Positions 8,103 to 14,609 of a DNA stretch of 14,609 bases are shown piece after piece (position 1 is the first letter of the stretch; each line of letters begins with the position of its first letter). The notes under the pieces were generated by a model, which made no database searches, was not told the DNA's origin, and saw nothing but the letters and a program-made list of their open reading frames with translations. A program made the translations under genes and the position numbers. The stretch is from an uncultured Pedobacter sp. (GTDB taxonomy: Bacteria; Bacteroidota; Bacteroidia; Sphingobacteriales; Sphingobacteriaceae), in contig NZ_CAMLHF010000146.1 in NCBI RefSeq assembly GCF_946479715.1, positions 1 to 14,609 on the forward strand, in the 5' to 3' direction.

Positions 8103-10910
8103 TATACCTTTTGCGTTCTGGGATGGTGGTTGCTGTGCCTGAAATTCACCACCCTCAACTTTATACCTGTAAACTTGTCTGCCCAACTCCCCGGCAGCAT
8201 TAATCCCCTCAATAATCACTTTATAATTCCCGGGCCCATCAGCATTAAAAAAGTCAAAAGTGGCTTTCCCAGCATCAAAAGTTCTTACACTTGGATTCCA
8301 ATATATAGTTGAACGAAAATCTGGAACCTGATTATTTATACCCGGGCGATCATACCTTGGCGAATAAAACTCACGTGCTTTACTAAAGCCTCTTGGTAAA
8401 AAATTAACCATGCTTGGATCATATTTAGTTTTCATTGATTTATAGGTGGTAATCAACAAAGACGCTCCATTCAGGTATGATTTTAAGGCAGCATTCTGCC
8501 TCACAACCTCAATTTTAGCAACATCTTTAGCGTCTAAGGAGTTACCCTCAAATATATCCGATGCTTCACTAAAACTAAGTTTTCGACCATTTAAGATAAC
8601 CTGCATAGGCATCCAAGCCGGAGGGATCAAATCTGTATTTAAATAATGAGGGTAAAAAATATTCCTTTCGTACTCTGTTTTATACTCTCTAAATTGAATT
8701 CCGTTTAATCTTCCTTCAATACAATCCCTAAAACTTGCACATATTTGTGGATTTTCGATGATATAGGTTTGATCTGCATGCCCTTCAGGAATTACCATCG
8801 CACCTTGTGGCGAATAACTTTCAACCCTGTTTTTTCTTACATTGATTTTTACTTCCCGTAACCTCTGCACCCTATCCAGCTTGCCCATTTTAACCAATAC
8901 CTCTTCCTGCTTTCTGCCATTTTCCAAATAAGCTTTAGTAGTACCCGTAATGTCTGTATTTACATCTGGCAGGTTTTTGTTTTTACCTAATTTTTGTACG
9001 GGAATACTGTCAAGAATAACTTCTACTTTATTTTTATTCTTTGCTGTTCGTCCCTGTATACTAAATTTCACACTATCAGTTAACACTACCTGATCAAATT
9101 TGAATCGTCCGGCTGTATCTGTTGTTGTGCCTTCCAATATGCCAGCCCTCATAGACATTAAGGTTACTTTCCCTCTACTTACAGGTTTATTGGCAAGGGA
9201 TACAACCTTTCCTGAGATCACAGTTCCTAATTTTTCTGCAATAAACTTCGGCTTAACCGATAAGCCACTTGAAACTTCTTTCCAGGTAAACCGTCTGTAG
9301 CCTTGCGTTAACATTAAATTATCCAGGGCCTTATTAACAGACTCATTTTCTGCAGTAAAATAATAATTGGGTTGCTCTACATATCCTTTAATATCTGAAG
9401 TAAGCAATGTTGAAGATAGTATTGTATGCTCATTACTTTCGTCCAGAGGCACTTTATCTTCGTTAACCACTGTAACCGAGAAACTTCCTGCCACCGGCTT
9501 ACCCTTTGAATTAAAAGATTGTAGCCCAACACTCACATTTTCTCTCGATTTATAGCTCTGCTTTGCCGTGCTTATTTCCAGTTTCATCTGGTCCTTGTTC
9601 TTTATAAAGGCAACTCTCTCGTTTAGCGGTTCTCCACTTTCATTAAATAAAGTGAATTGCGCTATTCCTGTTGGGAAATCTTTCTTCAATAACCAAATGG
9701 AGGTCATAGATTTGGTGATATTAAGTGGTGTAGCATAAATTGTCTCCCCCCCTGTCTGTGCAATAAGGCTAACATTTACTGGTGTAGCCGCTACGGGCGA
9801 CAAGTTAACTCTCACAAGTATGCTATCGCTATTGGGTTGATAAACCGCAAGTACAAAACCAGTATTTTCTGCTTTAGGTAAAGCAATAGTGCTTTCTGAA
9901 CCATCAGGATACTTTACTTTTGCAGTGTAGGTTTTCCCCTCTTCGGGTTTTAATTTAAAGGTCCCCATTCCGGCATGTTCACTTTCAAAATCAGCAACAT
10001 TATTACCTTGCTCATCTATTATACTTCCTTTAATAAGAATACCCTTTCCATCCATCCCCAAGGCTTTAAAACCTATTCTGGAAGCAACTCCGTTTATCAG
10101 CACCCCTCCTTCTGGGAAAAACTGAACGTCACTTTGTAAAAAGCCGGCCTTTATAGCAAAGTTTTTTGTAATCTTTAATTTACTATCTGCCTCTATAGTA
10201 GTCTGTATATATGCCCCTCGTAAGTTCTCAGGCCTATCATTCTTGATATCTATATAAATATTCCCATTAGCATCAGTCTTTACAGTTTTTGCTATTATAG
10301 CTTCGCCATTTGCTACAACCCTATAGCTAACCACTCTTGCCGAAATCGCTTTCCCATCATCATCACTATAATTCAACTGAGCTGTTATTGCTGGTTTGTT
10401 ATCAATAACCTTATACTCATAATCTATTTTAGAAGTAATTTCATTGCTATACGGGCTGCCCACAATAAAAGTGTGGTCGTAGAAATAATCTTCGCCTGCA
10501 TTTCGCATCCATTGTGTATAAGCTCTTATCCGATAATTCCCTTCTTTAAGTTCTTCACTTAAATCAAAATTGCCCATTGCCATGCCCGCTGTAACAGGTA
10601 GCTTTAAAGATTTTTCTATTGAATCTCTTTCATTTATCAGCTCCACATATACTGCTCCGCTTAAAGCGGATAGCTGGTGCCTGCTGCCCACTGTTACATA
10701 GGCTTTAAACCAAATGGTATCGCCTAATGCATAATACGGCTTATCGGTATGTAAATACACTTTTTCCTGTGGATTAGTTTCTACCCATTTTTCTAATGTG
10801 GCTACTAATCTCTCAATAGGATCCTGCCCTTTTGGTGCAAAAGCCAGGAAAGTTAGAACTGATAACAACAGTACAATTCTAAGGTGTCTGATGAATCTTT
10901 GATTTTCCAT
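5331..10910 (-). CDS. Giant secreted protein: two fused macroglobulin/plug modules
   Basis: Protein of 1859 residues, twice the length of its downstream paralogue. A signal peptide (residues 1-25, ending LAFA) precedes module 1 (to about 919), a polar Gln/Pro linker GGEFQAQQPPSQNAKGI (920-936) and module 2 (937-1859). Both modules repeat the same order: YLHTDKPYY with GDTIWFKAY (52-60 and 953-961), an FF/FLPEGG MG-like domain, a GSFS(V/L) bait-region-like segment, LMLTQG, a CarboxypepD-like beta domain, LxEVKI (about 681 and 1584), a plug-like segment (ILNGRKL; VDGRSIPL), and a terminal TI(Y/H)W(N/E)P...G(N/S)Y domain. Module 2 has no signal peptide of its own. No thioester motif, barrel or catalytic motif is visible. 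The gene starts at the ATG at 10910 behind a weak promoter and is likely the first gene of a two-gene unit. Location (periplasm or outer membrane) and function are unknown; a role with TonB-type transporters is speculation. Confidence 0.88.
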   Translation of the reverse strand: MENQRFIRHLRIVLLLSVLTFLAFAPKGQDPIERLVATLEKWVETNPQEKVYLHTDKPYYALGDTIWFKAYVTVGSRHQLSALSGAVYVELINERDSIEKSLKLPVTAGMAMGNFDLSEELKEGNYRIRAYTQWMRNAGEDYFYDHTFIVGSPYSNEITSKIDYEYKVIDNKPAITAQLNYSDDDGKAISARVVSYRVVANGEAIIAKTVKTDANGNIYIDIKNDRPENLRGAYIQTTIEADSKLKITKNFAIKAGFLQSDVQFFPEGGVLINGVASRIGFKALGMDGKGILIKGSIIDEQGNNVADFESEHAGMGTFKLKPEEGKTYTAKVKYPDGSESTIALPKAENTGFVLAVYQPNSDSILVRVNLSPVAATPVNVSLIAQTGGETIYATPLNITKSMTSIWLLKKDFPTGIAQFTLFNESGEPLNERVAFIKNKDQMKLEISTAKQSYKSRENVSVGLQSFNSKGKPVAGSFSVTVVNEDKVPLDESNEHTILSSTLLTSDIKGYVEQPNYYFTAENESVNKALDNLMLTQGYRRFTWKEVSSGLSVKPKFIAEKLGTVISGKVVSLANKPVSRGKVTLMSMRAGILEGTTTDTAGRFKFDQVVLTDSVKFSIQGRTAKNKNKVEVILDSIPVQKLGKNKNLPDVNTDITGTTKAYLENGRKQEEVLVKMGKLDRVQRLREVKINVRKNRVESYSPQGAMVIPEGHADQTYIIENPQICASFRDCIEGRLNGIQFREYKTEYERNIFYPHYLNTDLIPPAWMPMQVILNGRKLSFSEASDIFEGNSLDAKDVAKIEVVRQNAALKSYLNGASLLITTYKSMKTKYDPSMVNFLPRGFSKAREFYSPRYDRPGINNQVPDFRSTIYWNPSVRTFDAGKATFDFFNADGPGNYKVIIEGINAAGELGRQVYRYKVEGGEFQAQQPPSQNAKGIVSALQSFHHKLPEEKAYLHTDKPYYNLGDTIWFKAYLFDPSYLSGSEKSGLLYVELNDDSAEVVRRISIPIKEGLGWGQIPLPAKIFHEGGYTLRAYTNWMQNFGDEYLFNKRFYLGKPSQNTWLVKSQAAVTKVADRDQVKVNINLMRTDKVAVGLRDVGIRVMEADKLLFKDQLRTTNEGDLALMFNLKEKADGKNIRIEINSLTKNDGNQVLIVPLNIKREQNIDLQFLPEGGALVAGLKSVVGFKALAEDGKGVSFEGEVYDSKGNTIASIASLVNGMGVFEFVPKDGEKYSARLNRPMEMDKSYPLPLVKPAGTGLHVINDKEKDSIVVDIMATPGAINPDSTYYLVGTSRGIVCYAEQVDFKKPKLIIGKSKFATGIARFTLLKEKRPLNERVVFIDHQDQAQINVSPNKMSFLKRDSVGLSIEVKDVNGNPVVGSFSLSVTDDSQVRADSLGNHDIAVSLLLNAGLKGTVETPGYYLNKRDKQTWTALDNLMLTQGWAGYKWDDVFNESVSPKFTAEKDFRVTGRVTNILKKPVSGAQMLISSQKPFFITTAITDQQGGFMFTALPQIDSGSFFIQARTPKGRTMNFGEVEVDRQKFPPAREMFRNKMMPWYVNTDTTQLNYVKNKAILLKEERLGASGIALKEVKIIDKKLIKGSFNQNGPGKADLIFDEKDIKESGVMSLYQLLKQKVPGFRVINEDGFAKIKMNHYDVTITVDGRSIPLFYSDIPDPRVDDIKQDLEDLKIATFRGLEVMYSRKYTASYSRAGFSDERRISGAGKADMAAFARNFGANGGVMPNTSRRDIDVAFIELTTYSGVGWHRINKPDAGYYRPLPIMYPQEFYRPKYITANPSEMNPDLRATIHWEPNVITDAQGKANVSFYTADIPGSYTITIEGSNMNGVIGSSRYKLLLPKPVSK
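8154..10910 (-). repeat. Module 1 of the fused macroglobulin/plug protein
   Basis: Residues 1-919 of the 1859-residue product correspond end to end to the separate 909-residue paralogue. They share the signal peptide, the QEKVYLHTDKPYY start, NYRIRAYTQWMRN and the ending RQVYRYKV (RQVYKYEV in the paralogue). By eye the two agree at about half of positions overall and far more in the first 140 residues. Module 1 ends exactly where the paralogue ends, which marks the fusion point. Confidence 0.8.
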
Positions 10911-10938
10911 TGTTTAAATGTGATTGCGTAATTAAAAA

Positions 10939-10971
10939 CAAAGACATTTCAGAATAACCAAATAGGGACAA
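10939..10971 (-). promoter_or_regulatory. Possible promoter of the 1859-residue gene
   Basis: On the minus strand TGTCTTTG at 10946-10939 differs from the -7 consensus TAnnTTTG at one fixed position. A TTG at 10971-10969 lies 22 bases upstream, at the long end of accepted spacing. A transcript would start about 20-25 bases before the ATG at 10910. The match is only fair and rests on consensus knowledge. The rest of the 152-base divergent interval shows no other clear signal on either strand. Confidence 0.3.
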
Positions 10972-11062
10972 CATCTAAAATTATTTTAACAATAACATAA
11001 TCTTATACTTAGATAGTGGTAATCTTCTAACAATACATTCGCTGCTTAAACATATACGATAC

Positions 11063-12592
11063 ATGAAAAGAACGCTACTATTTAGTTTCCTTGTAATTGG
11101 TTTACTCAGCTGTAAAAAAGAGAAGCCATCAACAGACCAAGAGGTTGTTTTAAATGAAGACCCGGCCACTTACGCTGAGATTGGATCTCTTGATATTGGA
11201 GAACTAGGCGCAGCCGAAATCTCTGCATTTGACCCTGCAACAAACAAACTCTTTGTTGTAAAAAATGAAAATGAAGGCGAGCCAAATCAGGTTAACCGAA
11301 TTGAGGTTGTTGATTTTGCAAATCCATCAAACATGAAAGCCACTGGTTTTATAAGTGTTACCCCGTACGGAGGCGCAGTTAACAGTGTTGCAGTACACGA
11401 TGGCAAACTAGCTGCAGCTATCCAGGCTACTAATAAACAAGCAAACGGTAAGGTTGTTGTTTTTAAAACCACCGACCACAGCAAAATCAGTGAAATTAAT
11501 ATAGGTGCGTTACCAGATATGGTTACTTTTTCTCCTGATGGAAAATACATTTTAACCGCTAATGAAGGTGAACCTAATACCGATTATACAAGTGACCCGG
11601 CAGGAACAATTTCAATAATATCTGTTAATGATAATTACGCGGTAACTACAATCGACTTCTCGTCTATGATCGGTCAACAAGCTGCATTAACAGCCAAAGG
11701 GTTCAGAATATTTGGCCCTGGCAAAAACTTCGTAAATGATATAGAACCCGAATACATTACAGTTTCTGACGATTCAAAAACTGCCTGGGTTACCCTACAA
11801 GAGAACAATGCAATAGCTAAAATCGATATCGCTTCAAAAACCATCACTAATATATTCCCGCTTGGTTTTAAGGATTATAATGTTGACGGTAACGAAATAG
11901 ATCCCAGTGATAAAGACAGTGGCTTTGCTCCGGCAAAATGGCCTGTAAAAGGCATTTATATGCCCGATGCTATTGCTGTACTTGAGCAAAACGGAACCCC
12001 ATACTTATTTACTGCCAACGAAGGCGATGCAAGAGAATACGATGCCTTCTCTGAAATAGAAAGAGTAAAGGATATTGTGCTTGATCCTACAGCTTTCCCA
12101 AATGCTGCCGAATTAAGAAAAGATGGTAAACTTGGTCGTCTTAACATTACAACAACCCTGGGGGATGCTAATGGCGATGGAGTTTTCGATGCACTATATT
12201 CATTTGGATCCCGTTCGTTTAGTGTTTGGAACGGCAATAATGGAAGTCAGATTTTCGACAGCAAAAACGAGTTGGATGCTAAATGCGCCACTAATAACAC
12301 TTATGAAGATGGCAGAAGCGACGACAAAAGTGTTGAGCCCGAAGGAATAACAATTGGAACAGTTGGATCCAAAAAAGTTGCCTTCGTAGGTATGGAAAGA
12401 GCCGATGCGGTAGCAGTATATGATGTAACTAATCCGGTTAAGCCAGTTTTCTTGCAACTTTTAAAATGTGGCGATGCTCCAGAAGGAGTACTATTTATCT
12501 CTGCAAAAAATAGCCCTACCAAAAAAAGCTTATTGGTAGTAAGTAGTGAAAACGACGGTGTAATTAAAGTATATACGCCAAAAACGATATAA
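11063..12592 (+). CDS. Choice-of-anchor I family lipoprotein (beta-propeller)
   Basis: Exported lipoprotein of 509 residues. The N-terminus MKRTLLFSFLVIGLLSC has a lipobox (LLSC) with Cys17 as the lipid-bearing residue, followed by charged KKEKPSTDQE. The body shows the repeats of a seven-bladed, WD40/YVTN-like propeller and the hallmarks of the choice-of-anchor I family: VTFSPDGKYILTANEGEPNTDYT from about 154, PEYITVSDDSKTAWVTLQ near 231, LFTANEGDAREYDAF near 315, SRSFSVWN, VEPEGITIG and DAPEGVLF. Family members carry different surface anchors; here an N-terminal lipid replaces a C-terminal sorting domain. Proteins of this group are sometimes annotated as alkaline phosphatase or phytase-like, but no catalytic motif is evident to me. 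The gene is divergent from the large macroglobulin-like gene and stands alone. The start is fixed by the signal peptide. Confidence 0.88.
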   Translation: MKRTLLFSFLVIGLLSCKKEKPSTDQEVVLNEDPATYAEIGSLDIGELGAAEISAFDPATNKLFVVKNENEGEPNQVNRIEVVDFANPSNMKATGFISVTPYGGAVNSVAVHDGKLAAAIQATNKQANGKVVVFKTTDHSKISEINIGALPDMVTFSPDGKYILTANEGEPNTDYTSDPAGTISIISVNDNYAVTTIDFSSMIGQQAALTAKGFRIFGPGKNFVNDIEPEYITVSDDSKTAWVTLQENNAIAKIDIASKTITNIFPLGFKDYNVDGNEIDPSDKDSGFAPAKWPVKGIYMPDAIAVLEQNGTPYLFTANEGDAREYDAFSEIERVKDIVLDPTAFPNAAELRKDGKLGRLNITTTLGDANGDGVFDALYSFGSRSFSVWNGNNGSQIFDSKNELDAKCATNNTYEDGRSDDKSVEPEGITIGTVGSKKVAFVGMERADAVAVYDVTNPVKPVFLQLLKCGDAPEGVLFISAKNSPTKKSLLVVSSENDGVIKVYTPKTI

Positions 12593-12604
12593 CCATTCTC
12601 ATTA

Positions 12605-13135
12605 TTAATTGCTTGTTTGCCCCCCATTCGGGTACAAACAAGCAATTATTAACAATACAATTGCTATAGTAGCGGCAACTGCCCTTATGGTATTTAAAGA
12701 GTTCCATGTGGCCTCGAAGCCACTCCTTTGCAACCTCATGGCTTCCGCAGTTGCTGATTTCAGGTTAAAAGCATCCAATGCATTATTAAGTGGTACATTA
12801 CCAAAAATAGTAACACCAAAAGTGCCTATAATGTAGCATAAAGCCGCAGCAACCAATAACCAGAACTTAAGCTGAACAGGTTGACTATAATGCAGGTATG
12901 CGCTTAATGGCAATAGCACCAATGCTCCAAAAAATCCGGCAAAGAATACAGGATTTAATATCGCTCTGTTAATTTCCTGCATTGCAGTTAAATACCCTTC
13001 ATCCGACAGCTTTGCCAAGCCCAGATTCACTGAACAAGACCAGGCATAAAACAATCCTGCCATCAGTGCAGTTGTGGTGCCCGCAAGCACCAATACTATA
13101 TTTGTTAACGAGATCATACGATTTAACTTTTCCAT
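12605..13135 (-). CDS. DUF1772 family four-helix membrane protein
   Basis: Integral inner-membrane protein of 176 residues. Four hydrophobic segments lie at about 9-33, 62-82, 91-112 and 151-168. The family signature GNVPLN follows the third helix (112-117), with a conserved-type Trp134 in FEATWNSLNTIRA. This matches DUF1772, a family also described as anthrone-oxygenase-like; no reaction has been shown for bacterial members that I know of. The start ATG at 13135 lies 6 bases after the stop of the QorB-like gene, so the two form an operon and the protein may serve the same redox or stress process. The last codons are embedded in the hairpin at 12606-12648, so the C-terminus (CLYPNGGQTSN) is dictated by the RNA structure or the reverse. 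Confidence 0.85.
   Translation of the reverse strand: MEKLNRMISLTNIVLVLAGTTTALMAGLFYAWSCSVNLGLAKLSDEGYLTAMQEINRAILNPVFFAGFFGALVLLPLSAYLHYSQPVQLKFWLLVAAALCYIIGTFGVTIFGNVPLNNALDAFNLKSATAEAMRLQRSGFEATWNSLNTIRAVAATIAIVLLIIACLYPNGGQTSN
12606..12648. terminator. 14-bp perfect hairpin across a convergent gene junction
   Basis: The arms TAATTGCTTGTTTG (12606-12619) and CAAACAAGCAATTA (12635-12648) are exactly complementary. The 15-base loop can form a further CCC/GGG stem at 12623-12625 and 12630-12632. The hairpin begins 14 bases after the lipoprotein stop codon and spans the last codons and stop of the opposing DUF1772 gene, so it could stop transcription from both sides. No run of T follows either arm, so it is not a textbook intrinsic terminator and may act by Rho, RNA stability or blocking of convergent read-through. 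Confidence 0.6.
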
Positions 13136-13141
13136 AAATTA

Positions 13142-13993
13142 CTAAAGATTTCTTAGATATTCCTTAAGCTCAAATGGTTTGCGCTTTAGTAAATCCTCTA
13201 GTGTACCGTCTACGTATGAAAACTCATCAGCTTTAATACTATCAGCCAAACTCAACTGCCAGCCTATCTGATCATCAGGTATTTGAAACTTATCCAGTTC
13301 TTCTGCTAAAACTACATTAGGGATATTCACATAAGAAACTTCCACCCCCTTTTCTGCTGTTAAAATTGCAGCAAGGTCTTTAAAAGTATAGGCCTTTGAA
13401 CCGGTTATTTCATACCGCCTATTTTCATGGCCATTGCTTGCAAGCACATTACTTAGCGCCTCAGCAATATCCATACGCGATACAAAACTTACTGCTCCAT
13501 TACCTGCCGGATAGTAAATATTGCCATGCTCCAGTGCCTCACCAATAAATATTGGGATGGTTTCCATATACAGACTATTGCCAAAAAAGGTATGCGGTAT
13601 TCCTGAATCCAAAATAGCTTTTTCTGTTGCCAAACATTGTTGCGTTGCCATAAAGTGCGCATCCAATTTTGGCTTTACAGCACCTGTATAAACAATATGC
13701 TGCACGCCCTGCTGTTTTGCGGCCTTAACCACATTAGCTTCCTCTTTAACGCCCTGCTCACCTATACTTATTGCAGATATTTGCAATAGCTTATCAACTC
13801 CCTTTAATGCTTTATTTAACGATTCAAGATCATCATAATCGGCAATGCGAATTTGAATACCTGAATTTTTTAGATCCTCCATTTTCTTTGAATCTCTTAC
13901 TATCGCCACAATTTGCTCTGGCTTAATTTTTTTCAATAAAAAACCTATAGTTGCTTTACCAAGGTTTCCGTTTGCTCCTGTTATTGCTATCAT
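13142..13993 (-). CDS. QorB-like NAD(P)H:quinone oxidoreductase (atypical SDR, NmrA-like)
   Basis: Soluble Rossmann-fold oxidoreductase of 283 residues, the same length as E. coli QorB (YtfG, 286 residues) and with the same landmarks. The N-terminus MIAITGANGNLG carries the GxxGxxG dinucleotide motif at 6-12. IVAIVRDSKK places Arg33 where NADP-preferring members bind the 2'-phosphate. ADYDDLESLNKALKGVDKLLQIS, HIVYTGAV and EKAILDSGIPHTFFGNSLYMET follow in family order. It lacks the classical SDR YxxxK catalytic pair in the usual place, as is normal for NmrA-like members. Quinone reduction is the family's best known activity, but the substrate here is not shown. It is followed by the DUF1772 gene after 6 bases and preceded by an AraC-family gene on the same strand, a plausible regulator. 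Confidence 0.88.
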   Translation of the reverse strand: MIAITGANGNLGKATIGFLLKKIKPEQIVAIVRDSKKMEDLKNSGIQIRIADYDDLESLNKALKGVDKLLQISAISIGEQGVKEEANVVKAAKQQGVQHIVYTGAVKPKLDAHFMATQQCLATEKAILDSGIPHTFFGNSLYMETIPIFIGEALEHGNIYYPAGNGAVSFVSRMDIAEALSNVLASNGHENRRYEITGSKAYTFKDLAAILTAEKGVEVSYVNIPNVVLAEELDKFQIPDDQIGWQLSLADSIKADEFSYVDGTLEDLLKRKPFELKEYLRNL

Positions 13994-14081
13994 AATTTCT
14001 TTTTTTTACCAAAATTATGAGCTATACAAAACCATGAATAGAACAAAACCGACACTAAGTATTATTTAAATAAAAGATGGG

Positions 14082-14600
14082 TTATTTAATGAGCTCAGGA
14101 AAATTCTCGACCAGCTCGTTTGATTGTTTCTGATATTGCTCCGGACTGAATCCTGTAAATTCTTTAAAAGAACGGATAAAATGAGATTGATCTGCGTAGC
14201 CATTTTCAAAAGCTACATCTGTAAGGATATTATATTTATTATTTCTCAGCTGACTTAAAGATGCCTGAAAACGACACACTCTGGAAAACAATTTCGGACT
14301 AATACCAATATGCTGGTTAAACCTGCGTTCAAAACTTCTTTCAGATAATCTTAAATCATGTTGTAACTCTTTTAAGGTAATATTACCATTTGAACTGATC
14401 ATTTTAGATACGGCATGCTGTGTTAAATCATCAGGAACATTCCTGTTTTTAGTAATCAAATTAATCAGGTAACCTGAGATAAGTTCTATTTGATGAGCCT
14501 GAGATGAGGCATTCAAAAGTCTTTCTGATAAATTGTAATCCGCCTTTTTTGATGTCAGATCTACATCTAAACAAGAATTTGTAATTTCAACGCCAATAAA
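14082..14600 (-). CDS. AraC-family regulator, C-terminal part; 5' end missing and probably frameshifted
   Basis: The visible frame encodes the C-terminal half of a DNA-binding regulator of the AraC type. Two helix-turn-helix units are clear: ITLKELQHDLRLSERSFERRFNQHIGISPK, then ILTDVAFENGYADQSHFIRSFKEFTGFSPEQYQ, both canonical. Bacteroidota relatives are about 260-270 residues with an N-terminal sensor-like domain. In this frame a TGA at 14601-14603 stops upstream extension, and no ATG exists between it and the HTH region. The TTG at 14516 would be an unlikely start, because the residues before it (LDVDLTSKKADYNLSERLLNA) still look like family sequence. The frame shifted by one base reads FFDLLAL up to that point, which suggests a one-base deletion near 14588. 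The gene lies 88 bases upstream of qorB on the same strand and may regulate it. It is either a pseudogene or a sequencing error. Confidence 0.75.
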   Translation of the reverse strand, partial: FIGVEITNSCLDVDLTSKKADYNLSERLLNASSQAHQIELISGYLINLITKNRNVPDDLTQHAVSKMISSNGNITLKELQHDLRLSERSFERRFNQHIGISPKLFSRVCRFQASLSQLRNNKYNILTDVAFENGYADQSHFIRSFKEFTGFSPEQYQKQSNELVENFPELIK

Positions 14601-14609
14601 TCAAAAAAT

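Noticed and set aside
2510..10910. True thioester alpha-2-macroglobulin or TonB-dependent receptor
   Set aside because: No CGEQ-type thioester motif is present, and fewer than about 110 residues follow the plug-like segment, so there is no 22-strand barrel.
12301..12645. Minus-strand open frame opposite the lipoprotein gene end
   Set aside because: It is a shadow of the lipoprotein gene, and its start lies inside the hairpin.
14010..14017. TAATTTTG on the minus strand as the -7 element of a qorB promoter
   Set aside because: It matches the -7 consensus, but the nearest TTG elements are 9 and 26 bases upstream, outside usual spacing, and the leader would be only about 10 bases.
14062..14073. 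Palindrome TTATTTAAATAA between the AraC-family and qorB genes
   Set aside because: It is pure A/T in an A/T-rich region, with no second copy or supporting context.
14082..14516. AraC-family gene starting at TTG 14516
   Set aside because: Family-like residues continue upstream of this TTG, and no start signal was seen; a broken or incomplete gene explains the frame better.

Overview
The window looks like an AT-rich Bacteroidota chromosome, most likely a Pedobacter-like member of the Sphingobacteriaceae. This is inferred from protein style (secreted macroglobulin-like proteins with SusC-like plug segments, a lipoprotein of the choice-of-anchor I family) and from promoter-like sequences of the Bacteroidota TTG / TAnnTTTG type. 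I see no rRNA, tRNA, CRISPR array, transposase or phage gene.

Region 1 (1-2517): sugar-acid catabolism and its control. The 5' part of a mannonate dehydratase gene (uxuA, minus strand, cut by the window edge) follows a HAD-type 5'(3')-deoxyribonucleotidase gene (minus). A DeoR-family repressor gene reads away from the phosphatase. The 104-base divergent interval carries five TTGCA(A/C) direct repeats in helical phase, which overlap a good promoter for the phosphatase. Between the phosphatase and uxuA are a perfect 10-bp inverted repeat and a LacI-type palindrome.

Region 2 (2510-10910): two large minus-strand genes, 1859 and 909 residues, for secreted proteins of one paralogous family. Each module joins a macroglobulin (MG2-like) start, further MG-like beta domains, a carboxypeptidase-regulatory-like domain, a SusC-like 'LxEV' plus plug segment with no barrel behind it, and a terminal A2M-like beta domain. 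The 1859-residue protein is two complete modules fused in one chain behind one signal peptide, so the locus carries three modules. No function can be assigned from sequence. This is the least explained and most interesting part of the window.

Region 3 (11063-12592): a plus-strand lipoprotein of the choice-of-anchor I beta-propeller family, divergent from the large gene. It converges on a minus-strand gene, with a 14-bp perfect hairpin across the junction.

Region 4 (12605-14609): a minus-strand set in which a QorB-like NAD(P)-binding reductase gene is followed after 6 bases by a four-helix DUF1772 membrane protein gene. Upstream is the C-terminal half of an AraC-family regulator. Its 5' part is interrupted in frame by a stop and appears to continue in another frame, which suggests a single-base frameshift near 14588.
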